Shown here in pieces: positions 12,777 to 20,233 of a stretch of DNA of 64,000 nt. The position numbers and the translations under genes were made by a program. Within the stretch, counting starts at the first letter, position 1. Every line of letters starts with the position of its first letter. The stretch comes from DATHZQ01 sp963823505 (GTDB lineage Bacteria; Actinomycetota; Acidimicrobiia; Spongiisociales; UBA5794): NCBI GenBank assembly GCA_963823505.1, contig CAWGLY010000005.1, positions 1,922,001 to 1,986,000 on the forward strand. The letters are read 5' to 3'. The notes beneath the pieces were generated by a model. The model was not told the origin of the DNA. It made no database searches and saw only the letters and a list, made by a program, of their open reading frames with translations.

Positions 12777-12780
12777 CTGA
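12123..12780 (+). pseudogene. IS481-family transposase with internal deletion
   Basis: The start (MAHRNARLTVHGRRLIVQ, then HVAKAMGISRQCAHRWL) is the helix-turn-helix N-terminus of IS481 transposases, read in one frame from 12123 to about 12310. From about 12312 another frame encodes the C-terminal DDE half: VGYDYVHAAVDDHTRLAYSE, VMTDNHWSY, HCPWQNGKVERFNRTL and YYNHHRKHSSL. About 100-130 residues between them, including the first catalytic Asp region, are missing and the frame changes at the junction. The element therefore cannot make an active transposase. Confidence 0.85.
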
Positions 12781-13783
12781 TGGCCGAGTACAGCGTCGCC
12801 GCGGTGCGAAAGGGCCGGCATGTCGAGGTGCCGGTGTTCTACGGCACCGTCCGAGAGCCAACGGGCAGCACGAAGCCATCCGAGTTCTACGGAACCGAAC
12901 GAGGGGCACTGGGTCTTGGTCGCGTCACCGTGAGCATCCCCGACGACCACCGGATGGGGGAGCTCGAGAGGCCACGCAAGTGGCGACTTGAGTTCAGAGA
13001 GAACCCCGACAAACACGTCGTGCTGCTCTCGGTGACGCCGCTGGATCACGACCAATTCGTTGCCGAGGCGACAGCTGCCGGCGCCGCGGCCGCCGAACCG
13101 GAAGCGCTCATCTTCATCCACGGCTACAGCTGCTCGTTCGAGGATCGCCGGGGCGGGCAGCGCAAGTCTCCTACGACCTCGACTTCAAGGGGGTGCCCAT
13201 GATGTTCAGCTGGCCGTCGGCGGAGAAGACCACCGGCTACACCATCGACGAGAACAACGCCCGCTGGTCCCAGGAGCACTTCGCCGAGTTCCTCGAGCTC
13301 GTCAGGACGAAGCTCGGCCTGAGCCGGTGCATGTCATCACTCACAGCATGGGCAACCGGCTGCTCACCGAGACGCTCCCCCACTACGGACCGCGAGGGTG
13401 CCGAGATCCACCGGGTGATGTTCGCCGCGCCCGACATCGACGCCGGCACCTTCCGCCAACTCGCCGCGGCCTTTCGCGGCAAGGCTTCCCGGTTCACGCT
13501 GTATGCCTCGTCGAACGACCTGGCGCTCGAAGCCTCCAAGCTGGTACATGGCGAAAGCCGAGCCGGCGACGCCGGTGCCGACCTGGTGGTACTCGATGGG
13601 ATCGACACCGTGGATGCATCGACTGTGGACACCGCCCTGCTCGGACACTCCTACTTCGGTGACGAACGCACGCTGCTGTCCGACCTCTTCGTGTTGGTCC
13701 GATCGGGTGCCGGACCCGACGACCGGCCGTCGCTCGAAGCGCTCGACCGGGGTGGACCCAGATACTGGGGCTTCAGACCGTGA
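12780..13783 (+). pseudogene. DUF900-type alpha/beta hydrolase, broken by several frameshifts
   Basis: The pieces read in order as one protein. Frame one from 12780 gives VFYGTVREP, VSIPDDHRMGELERP, VVLLSVTPLD and IFIHGYSCSFED. Frame two from about 13145 gives AAQVSYDLDFKGVPMMFSWP and YTIDENNARW. A third frame at about 13320-13390 carries the nucleophile region HVITHSMGNRLL. Frame two then resumes with GAEIHRVMFAAPDIDAGTF to the stop at 13783. This order is that of DUF900 hydrolases, which usually have more sequence before VFY; that part is absent because the IS ends at 12776. At least three shifts make it a decayed gene, or a locally poor sequence. Confidence 0.75.
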
Positions 13784-13831
13784 TCCTGGATCGGACCTGC
13801 TTCCGGACGCCGCCCCGGAGTCAGATGTGGG

Positions 13832-14809
13832 TCAGAACTGGAGAGCGGCCGCAGCCCAGTGGAAGCCGGCACCGAACGCGGTCAGGATGACGAGGTCGCC
13901 TGCGACGATTCGGGCCGTCTCGTGGGCTTCCCACAAGGCGAACGGAACGGATGCCGACCCCGTGTTGCCGTACTCCTCGACGTTGACGTAGACCTGTTCT
14001 TCGTCCGCGCCCAGCCGCTGCCGCACCGCATCGATGATGCGCTTGTTGGCCTGGTGGGGCACCACGAGGGCTACGTCGGCCACGGTCTTGCCGAGGCTGG
14101 CAAGCAGCGCACCGACTACTTCGGTCATGCGCAGCACCGCCTCCCGGAACACCTCGCGCCCCTCCATCGTCAGTCGCTGATGATCTCCCGCCGCCGCGGC
14201 TTCGGCGGTGAAGGGATGGCGGGTGCCGCCTGTGCTGAGGGTCAGGATGTCGGCCTTGCTGCCGTCCGTCCCGGTGATGACCTCGAGCAGCTTGGCGTAG
14301 CCCCCGTCCGGCCCGAGCACGACCGCACCCGCTCCGTCGCCGAACAGCACTGCCGTGCTCCTGTCGTCCTTGGCGAGAAGACGGGAGATCAGCTCGACGC
14401 CCACGACCAGCACCCGCTTCGGCTTGGCGTAGACCCTGGACTTCGCCACGTCGAGCGCTTGCACGAACCCGGCACATCCGCTGCCGCCGAGGTCGTAGGT
14501 GGGGATGAAACGCGCCCCCAGCCGGTGCTGCAGCAGCGAAGCGGTGTCCGGCGTGTAGAGCTCAGGCGTGTCGGTGGCAACGACGATCTCGTCGAGGTCG
14601 CCGGCCGTCATGTTGGCGTCGGCGAGCGCCCGCGCTGCGGCCGTGGCCGCCAGATCAAGCGTCGACTCGTCGGCCGCGGCGATACGCCTCCGTCTTATCC
14701 CTGTGCGAGTCGTGATCCACTCGTCCGAGGTGTCGACGAGCTGCGCCCAGTCGTCGTTGGTCATCACACGCTCGGGCACGTAGCCGCCCAGGCCGAGCAC
14801 TGCGGTCAC
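13832..14809 (-). CDS. fabH: Beta-ketoacyl-ACP synthase III
   Basis: This 325-aa condensing enzyme starts fatty-acid synthesis by joining an acyl-CoA primer to malonyl-ACP. The catalytic triad is complete: C112 in GGSGCAGF, H252 in PHQANKR and N282 in YGNTGSAS. Length and the N-terminal WITTRTGIRRRR are typical of FabH. The GTG at 14809 has AAAGGA 5 nt upstream, and a TACGCT hexamer lies further out as a possible -10. It has no fatty-acid gene neighbours, so specialised priming (for example branched chains) is possible. Its 3' end is echoed by a degenerate copy at about 10.5 kb. Confidence 0.9.
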   Translation of the reverse strand: MTAVLGLGGYVPERVMTNDDWAQLVDTSDEWITTRTGIRRRRIAAADESTLDLAATAAARALADANMTAGDLDEIVVATDTPELYTPDTASLLQHRLGARFIPTYDLGGSGCAGFVQALDVAKSRVYAKPKRVLVVGVELISRLLAKDDRSTAVLFGDGAGAVVLGPDGGYAKLLEVITGTDGSKADILTLSTGGTRHPFTAEAAAAGDHQRLTMEGREVFREAVLRMTEVVGALLASLGKTVADVALVVPHQANKRIIDAVRQRLGADEEQVYVNVEEYGNTGSASVPFALWEAHETARIVAGDLVILTAFGAGFHWAAAALQF

Positions 14810-14867
14810 TGACGTCCTTTCGGTCGTGATGGCAGCGTACCGATTTCACTTCACGACGTAGAACAAC

Positions 14868-14908
14868 TACCAAGTACCAAATACCAAGTACGAAGTACGA
14901 AGTACCAG
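14868..14908. repeat. Heptameric tandem repeat TACCAAG/TACGAAG
   Basis: About six 7-bp units in a row (TACCAAG, TACCAAA, TACCAAG, TACGAAG, TACGAAG, TACCAG) lie between fabH and the duplicated hppD tail. The unit matches, in reverse complement, the TACTTGG repeat at 26319 and shares its period with the array at 6503. Confidence 0.85.
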
Positions 14909-14964
14909 ATCCTGCCCTGCTACAGGTTGCCGCGCTCCGCTTGGTCTCGTTCGATGGCTTCGAA
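14901..14964. repeat. Copy of the hppD 3' end (direct repeat 1)
   Basis: These 64 bp match 15268-15331, the last codons and stop of hppD plus flanking sequence, at 60 of 64 positions in the same orientation. The pair encloses the enoyl-CoA hydratase fragment. Confidence 0.9.
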
Positions 14965-14966
14965 CC

Positions 14967-15269
14967 ATGGTGCTCACCGGCCGCATGATGGACGCCGCCG
15001 AGGCCGAGCGCACCGGTCTTGTAGCGAGGGTGATACCAGCCGATCGGGTGATCGAGGAGGCAGTGGCCGCAGCCGAGACGATCGCGTCGTTCAGCAAGCC
15101 GGCCACCATCCTCGCCAGGGAGTGCGTCGACCGTGCGTATGAAACCACGCTCAGCGAGGGCCTGCGCTACGAGCGACGTGTGTTCCACGCCCTGTTCGCC
15201 ACCGAAGACCAAAAGGAAGGCATGGCTGCCTTCGCCGAGAAGCGCAAGCCGCAGTTCGTCGGCCGCTAG
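14967..15269 (+). pseudogene. C-terminal fragment of an enoyl-CoA hydratase (crotonase family)
   Basis: About 100 residues match only the end of crotonases: LTGRMMDAAEAERTGLVARV, then FHALFATEDQKEGMAAF and EKRKPQF at the C-terminus. The N-terminal 150 or so residues, with the oxyanion-hole glycines and active-site glutamates, are absent. In their place is the duplicated hppD tail. There is no plausible ribosome binding site at the first ATG or GTG, so this is a gene remnant brought in or left by recombination. Confidence 0.8.
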
Positions 15270-15331
15270 TACCAGGTACTGCCCCGCTACAGGTTGCCGC
15301 GCTCCGCTTGGTCTCGTTCGATCGCTTCGAA
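15268..15331. repeat. hppD 3' end (direct repeat 2)
   Basis: This is the resident copy of the 64-bp direct repeat. It spans the stop codon of hppD (15287-15289) and its last 14 codons. See 14901-14964 for the other copy. Confidence 0.9.
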
Positions 15332-16393
15332 GAGGGCTTTGAAGTTGCCTTCGCCGAAGCCGATGGCGCCGCGGCGTTCGATGAACTCGAAGAACACGGT
15401 CGGGCGGTCCTGCATCATGCGGGTGAAGATCTGGAGCAGGTGCCCACCGTCGTCCTGATCGACGAGGATGTTGAGCCGCTTCAGCACGTCGACGTCGGCG
15501 TCGAGATCGGGGACCCGCTCCATCACGTCGTCGTAGTAGGTGTCCGGCACCCGCATCAGACCCATGCCGCGTTTGCGGGCTTCAGCCACCGTATACACCA
15601 AGTCGTCGGTCGCAATGGCGATGTGCTGCACCCCGGCCCCGTGATAGAACTCGACGTACTCCTCGATCTGTGACTTCCGCTTTCCCTTGGCCGGCTCGTT
15701 GATGGGCAGCCGGATCACGCCGCTGCCATCCCACACCACCTTCGACATCAGCGCCGAGTACTCGGTGGAGATGGCCTCGTCATCGAAGTGCCGCAACAGG
15801 ACGAACCCGAAGACCTGCTCGTAGAACTCGACCCACCTGTCCATCTCGCCGAGCTCGACGTTGGCGACGACGTGGTCGATGTGCTGCAGACCGATAGGGA
15901 CCGCAATGCTGTCGCCACGGACCCGGAAATCGGGCGGCGGCCAAGCCGTGTCGGGGTTCTCGACGAGCGTGTGGATCGTATCGCCGTACGCCCCGATCCC
16001 CGACGCTTTCCACTTGCCGCGGTCGCCCTCGACCACAAACGGCTCGTAGGCCGGTTTCGCCCCCCGCTCCAGGGCGAGTTCGAATGCCCGCTCGCTGTCT
16101 GGCACGTGGATGGCGACATCGCGCACCCCGGGGCCGTGGAGCTTCAGATGGTCCGAGATGGCGTGCTCCGGGGCGAGGGCGCCTGTGAAGATGAGCCGCA
16201 CATCGCCCTGCTCAACGGCGTATGAGGCGGTGTCGCGCACCCCCGTCTCGGGCCCGCGGTAACCCACGATGCTGTAGCCGTGAATCGCCCGGTAGTAATG
16301 CGCCGTTTGATACGCGTTGCCCACCCAGAACTCCACATGGTGAAAGCCCTTGATCGGAAAGTCGTTCCTGTGGGCCTCAACCGCATCCGTCAT
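15287..16393 (-). CDS. hppD: 4-hydroxyphenylpyruvate dioxygenase
   Basis: This 368-aa non-haem iron dioxygenase converts 4-hydroxyphenylpyruvate to homogentisate in tyrosine catabolism. The two VOC-type domains and the three iron ligands are visible: H174 in QHIDHV, H257 in GVQHIAI and E336 in FFEFIER. The C-terminal GFGEGNFKALFEAIE closes the active site as in other family members. Its ATG overlaps the fah stop codon (ATGA) and AGGAGGG lies just upstream, so it is the last gene of a three-gene operon read leftwards. Homogentisate dioxygenase, the step between HppD and FAH, is not in the window. Confidence 0.94.
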   Translation of the reverse strand: MTDAVEAHRNDFPIKGFHHVEFWVGNAYQTAHYYRAIHGYSIVGYRGPETGVRDTASYAVEQGDVRLIFTGALAPEHAISDHLKLHGPGVRDVAIHVPDSERAFELALERGAKPAYEPFVVEGDRGKWKASGIGAYGDTIHTLVENPDTAWPPPDFRVRGDSIAVPIGLQHIDHVVANVELGEMDRWVEFYEQVFGFVLLRHFDDEAISTEYSALMSKVVWDGSGVIRLPINEPAKGKRKSQIEEYVEFYHGAGVQHIAIATDDLVYTVAEARKRGMGLMRVPDTYYDDVMERVPDLDADVDVLKRLNILVDQDDGGHLLQIFTRMMQDRPTVFFEFIERRGAIGFGEGNFKALFEAIERDQAERGNL

Positions 16394-17655
16394 GTCTCAT
16401 CCCTCCTCACCTGTTGCGCTGGGAGAATCGTCCCGGCGCACTCACCAAATCCAATGGACACCGCACCATCCATGTGACACCGGCCGCGGAGCACGACGGT
16501 GTCTCCGTCCTCGAGGAACGAACGCTCATCGCCGCTCGAGAGTTGCACGGGTCGTGCCCCGTTCCACGACATCTCGATCAGACTCCCCAGTGCATCAGGT
16601 GTCGCTCCCGACACCGTACCCGAGGCATACAAATCTCCGGTCCTGATCGTTGTTCCGTTGGAGGAGGCGTGGGCGAGTTGTTGCGACATCGTCCAGTACA
16701 TGTCGTGGAACGGCACTCGCGACACGATCTCCCCGTTGAGCTCGATTTCGAGATCGAGGGCAAGCCCCGTCGAGCCGTTGGTCGCCAGATAGTCCAGTGG
16801 GGCAGGTTGCTGTCGCGGCGGCACGATCCTGAAAGGCCGCAGCGCGTCGAGTGTGACGATCCATGGGGAGATGGTCGTCGCAAACGACTTCCCGAGGAAT
16901 GGGCCAAGCGGCTGGTATTCCCATGCCTGGATGTCTCTGGCGGACCAGTCGTTGACCAGGCACACCCCAAAGATGTGCTCCTCCGCACCACGGACGGGGA
17001 TCGCGGCGCCGAGTTCCGTCCCGACTCCGGTGATGAACCCGACCTCGAGCTCGATGTCCAGCCGTTCGGAGGGCCCGAACGTGGGGCCGTCGACCCCTCT
17101 CCGCTGGCCGTTGGGCCTCGTGACCGGGGTCCCCGACACGACAACCGTCGATGCCCGCCCGTGGTAGCCGATCGGGATGTGCCGCCAGTTGGGCAGCAAC
17201 GGCTCCGAGTCTGGACGGAACATCTTGCCCAGGTTGGTTGCGTGGTGGAGTGACGAATAGAAGTCAACGTAGTCGGCGACGGCGATCGGGAGGTGCAGCG
17301 CCGCATCGGCCTGGGCCACCAACCAGCGTGTCGTGCGTTCCTGATACTCACTGCCCTCGGCGAGGATGGCGGAGACGCGAGCCCTGGTCGCCCTCCATCG
17401 TTCCGGCCCCAGCTCCATGAACGGGTTGAGCACCCGCTGCGCAAACACACCCTCGGGCAGATCGACACCGGAGAAGCCGCCGTCTTCGTGGGCAGCCGCC
17501 AAGTCGAGGATCTCGTCGCCGATCGCCACCCCGATCCGCGGTTCTTTCCCAGCTTGGGAGAAGACGCCGTACGGCAGGTTCTGGATCGGGAAATCCGATC
17601 CGGCAGGCACGTCGACCCCCGACAGCAGGCTCGGCATGACGGTGGCGTCGGTCAT
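16390..17655 (-). CDS. fahA: Fumarylacetoacetase
   Basis: This 421-aa enzyme hydrolyses fumarylacetoacetate to fumarate and acetoacetate, the last step of tyrosine degradation. It has the N-terminal domain beginning DFPIQNLPYGVFS and the FAH core with DYVDFYSSLHHATN, IGYHGRASTVVVSG, the metal-binding ELEVGFITG, and VNDWSARDIQAWEY. Length matches the eukaryotic-type FAH. It overlaps the upstream unknown gene by ATGA (start at 17655) and hppD downstream in the same way, so the three genes are translationally coupled. Confidence 0.94.
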   Translation of the reverse strand: MTDATVMPSLLSGVDVPAGSDFPIQNLPYGVFSQAGKEPRIGVAIGDEILDLAAAHEDGGFSGVDLPEGVFAQRVLNPFMELGPERWRATRARVSAILAEGSEYQERTTRWLVAQADAALHLPIAVADYVDFYSSLHHATNLGKMFRPDSEPLLPNWRHIPIGYHGRASTVVVSGTPVTRPNGQRRGVDGPTFGPSERLDIELEVGFITGVGTELGAAIPVRGAEEHIFGVCLVNDWSARDIQAWEYQPLGPFLGKSFATTISPWIVTLDALRPFRIVPPRQQPAPLDYLATNGSTGLALDLEIELNGEIVSRVPFHDMYWTMSQQLAHASSNGTTIRTGDLYASGTVSGATPDALGSLIEMSWNGARPVQLSSGDERSFLEDGDTVVLRGRCHMDGAVSIGFGECAGTILPAQQVRRDET

Positions 17656-18614
17656 GAGACTTCGGCCTCGAGCACACCCAGCGCCGTGAGGTCGGCGACG
17701 GGCTCATCGAAGCTACAACTGCCGTATGCCGTGAAGCCGTCCTGGCGGAGTGTTCGCAGTGTTGCCGCCGTCACCCTCCGATCGCGCCACGCAAGGCCGG
17801 TGGGGCCGACGCGGAAAGCAGCAGGGTCTGTCTCCTCGATCGCAGACACCAGGACGTCTTCAGGGGCGCCTTCCGTTGCCAGCGCACCGGCCGTCAGCAG
17901 GTTGAGGAAGCCGTGGCGCATGACATCTGCGTCGGCATCGTGGTGTCTGACCGGATGATGCAGCCCTGCGGTGGCCTTGTAGGCGACCCCGCGGTGACGG
18001 CAGGCCGCAATGAAGCGGGCGACCTGCTGTGGACTCGGGAACGCGTCTGCGGTGAGCCCGCCGGTGCGGATCTTGGCGCCGATTGGCCGCAGCATCGTCT
18101 CGCTGAGCCGGGCGATGCCTTCGACCGCATTCGGTATGCCCTGCTCCCACTCATCGGTGCGCGCCACTTCGAGGAATGGCCGGACCTCAGGCGACACGGC
18201 GCACGCCGCATCGGCAAACGGCGCCAAAAGGTCTCTTGCTGCGTCGGCGGACCGGCCATCGGCGGCTTCTGGCGGAGTGCGGAGCTCGACAGCAGTGACC
18301 CTGGCGGCGGGCTCCATGTACCTGTCGAACACCGCGGCGTGCAATGCCGCAGGGCCAGGGGGCTCGTCGAATACGGCCCCAACCGACCACGGCGGTTCGC
18401 CGGCCTCCATCGATGCCGTCAAACGGGCGGCGAGGTCCTCGATCTGTGACGTGGGGCACAAGAACCGACCGAGCATCCACCGGTGGGGCCCTGTGCGCGA
18501 GGTTCGGTATTCCGCCACGGCATGCGCGAGGTCGAGCGATGCGGGCGGAAACAGGCCCGCGTAGTCGACGAGCCCTTCGAGCAGCGCCTGGCGACCATCA
18601 ATCAAGAGATCCAT
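17652..18614 (-). CDS. Uncharacterised protein coupled to tyrosine degradation genes
   Basis: This 320-aa protein has no family name I can assign with certainty. Features: an N-terminal LVDYAGLFPPASLDLAHAV motif, internal KIRTGGLTADAFPS, and FKATAGLHHP-like YKATAGLHHPVRHH. These suggest a TIM-barrel or aldolase-like fold with a histidine-rich loop. It is the first gene of the operon with fah and hppD, overlapping fah by ATGA, so a role in aromatic amino-acid catabolism is likely by context only. The ATG at 18614 is preferred to the more upstream 18644 because TAGGAT lies 7 nt before it (leaderless). Confidence 0.7.
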   Translation of the reverse strand: MDLLIDGRQALLEGLVDYAGLFPPASLDLAHAVAEYRTSRTGPHRWMLGRFLCPTSQIEDLAARLTASMEAGEPPWSVGAVFDEPPGPAALHAAVFDRYMEPAARVTAVELRTPPEAADGRSADAARDLLAPFADAACAVSPEVRPFLEVARTDEWEQGIPNAVEGIARLSETMLRPIGAKIRTGGLTADAFPSPQQVARFIAACRHRGVAYKATAGLHHPVRHHDADADVMRHGFLNLLTAGALATEGAPEDVLVSAIEETDPAAFRVGPTGLAWRDRRVTAATLRTLRQDGFTAYGSCSFDEPVADLTALGVLEAEVS

Positions 18615-18753
18615 CGCGACGATCCTACGAGACCGGGCCGACACGGGCAGCGGACGAGCCCTCGACGGTCGTCTACGACGGCATCGAGCGAGGAGTGGTC
18701 GGCCGGTTCCGGTCCCGTTTGGTGCTTGCTTCGCACCCTCCTAGCCTCCCCTC

Positions 18754-19740
18754 ATGGCGAAGCTACGGCTGTTTGCGAACCTGCGGGAGGCTGCAGGAAC
18801 GGGGCGCACCGAGCTCCCCGGCACAACGGTCGGCGAGGTCCTCGACGCGGCCAGTGCGGCCTATGGTGACACCTTCACGGCCGGGCTCGCGGTCGCCAAC
18901 GTCTGGGTCAACGGCGACGTCGCCGATCGGGACACGCCCGTCAGTGATGGCGACGAGGTGGCCCTGATCCCTCCGGTCTCCGGGGGTGCCCAGGGGCTCA
19001 CCGATGAGGCGACTCCGGCGCTGCTCGGTTTGATTCTGCTGGCGACGTTCCTGATCGCCAATGTCGTCAACCTCCAGGCCCTCACCTTCGCCGCCGTCGG
19101 CGGGGCATTGGCATGGGTGTGGGACATCACCGACACCATGGCGGAACGGCGTATCTTCGCAACAGCCTTCCCGGCTCTCCTGGGAGCGACGGCCGCGGGC
19201 AACGCTGCCTATCGCTGGGGTGTGCCCGGACTTGCCGCCGGGGTTGCCGTTGGGGTCGTGCTGGCCCTGTGCTGGCCGCTGTTCGATGCGCGCTACCGCG
19301 ATCTGGAGTTGGTCGGCTCGTCGGCGCTGACCGGCCTGGTCGCCAGCCTCGGCGCAGGTGGTCTGATCCTCGCCAGGGCGGAGTCGACGGTGAACGTCAC
19401 TGCGTTTCTCGTCATCATGCTGTTCGGCGCAGTCGCGTCGTGGGCGGTACGGCGGTTCCTCCCCGAGGTGCAAGGACTCGACCCCAACCTGGCTGCAGGC
19501 CTCGGAGTCCTCATCGGTGCCCTCGTCGTGGGTTTCGCCGCCGAGAGCCTCTCCCCCGCCGTCGCACTGGTGGCGGGCGCTGCGGCAGTCGCCGGCTGGT
19601 TTGCCGGACGGGTCATCGGCTCGATCCTGCGCAGCGGTGATGTCGCGCACACCGTGCGTGGGCCCGGTTTGCTCACCGCGATCGACGGTGTCGTTCTGGG
19701 TGCCGCCGGATTCTGGCTCGGCCTGCTGCTGTTCGGCTGA
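18754..19740 (+). CDS. MoaD/ThiS-like domain fused to a multi-pass membrane domain
   Basis: This is a 328-aa fusion. Residues 1-78 are a MoaD-type ubiquitin-like fold (AKLRLFANLREAAGT, VNGDVADRDTPVSDGDEVAL) ending IPPVSGG, the diglycine that in MoaD/ThiS is the free C-terminus carrying sulfur. Here it is followed by AQGLTDEATP and about 240 residues with eight or so hydrophobic segments. The end (GRVIGSILRSGDVAHTV then GLLTAIDGVVLGAAGFW) loosely recalls the C-terminus of CdsA-type CDP-diglyceride synthases but lacks their full signature. If the first domain is a sulfur carrier it must be cut after Gly78. TAGCCT lies 6 nt before the ATG. Confidence 0.8.
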   Translation: MAKLRLFANLREAAGTGRTELPGTTVGEVLDAASAAYGDTFTAGLAVANVWVNGDVADRDTPVSDGDEVALIPPVSGGAQGLTDEATPALLGLILLATFLIANVVNLQALTFAAVGGALAWVWDITDTMAERRIFATAFPALLGATAAGNAAYRWGVPGLAAGVAVGVVLALCWPLFDARYRDLELVGSSALTGLVASLGAGGLILARAESTVNVTAFLVIMLFGAVASWAVRRFLPEVQGLDPNLAAGLGVLIGALVVGFAAESLSPAVALVAGAAAVAGWFAGRVIGSILRSGDVAHTVRGPGLLTAIDGVVLGAAGFWLGLLLFG

Positions 19741-19771
19741 TCCGGCGCTCGGCACCGCTGCCGGGAAGCTC

Positions 19772-20140
19772 CTACCCGGCGACCGCTTCGCCGACGAGCA
19801 CACCGATCCATGCGGCAGCAAGGCCGGCGACGACCGATCCCACGACATTCACGGCGCCGAGGGCAGCCGAACCGCTGCGCATCAGGAAGACCGTCTCAGC
19901 GCTGAAAGCGCTGAATGTCGTGAAGCCTCCGAGGAAGCCGACGACGAGACCAAGCCGCACGGTGTCGCTCATGGTCGTCGCCGCCAGGCCGGCCGCAAGC
20001 CCGATCGCAAACGATCCGGCGACGTTGACGGTCAGTGTCGCCCACGGGAACCCCGGCGTGGCGCCCATCAACCGGGCCACGACAAAGCGGGCCATGCTGC
20101 CCGCTCCACCACCGATTCCCACCAACAACACGTCACGCAT
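19772..20140 (-). CDS. crcB: Fluoride ion channel CrcB/Fluc
   Basis: This 122-aa membrane protein has four hydrophobic helices. GGGAGSMARF near the N-terminus, WATLTVNVAGSFAIG with the conserved Asn, and GFLGGFTTFSAFS are Fluc signatures, and the Phe/Thr/Ser residues line the fluoride pore. Fluc works as a dual-topology dimer; only one copy is in the window. The ATG at 20140 follows TAGGCT by 8 nt, so it is probably leaderless, and no fluoride riboswitch is visible in the short upstream gap. Confidence 0.93.
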   Translation of the reverse strand: MRDVLLVGIGGGAGSMARFVVARLMGATPGFPWATLTVNVAGSFAIGLAAGLAATTMSDTVRLGLVVGFLGGFTTFSAFSAETVFLMRSGSAALGAVNVVGSVVAGLAAAWIGVLVGEAVAG

Positions 20141-20233
20141 AGCGGACGAGCCTACCGGGTGGGAGTGATCGGCTGCCGGAGCGAGCGGCTTGTGTAGGCG
20201 TTCGGGACAGTTGTTGGTATCCTCTTGTCCGTC

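Noticed and set aside
10334..15286. Intact genomic island or prophage
   Set aside because: No integrase, phage structural genes or tRNA target were seen. Only an IS remnant, broken genes and duplicated gene tails are present.
20141..20233. Fluoride riboswitch upstream of crcB
   Set aside because: The crcB start follows a -10 hexamer by 8 nt, which leaves no room for an aptamer.
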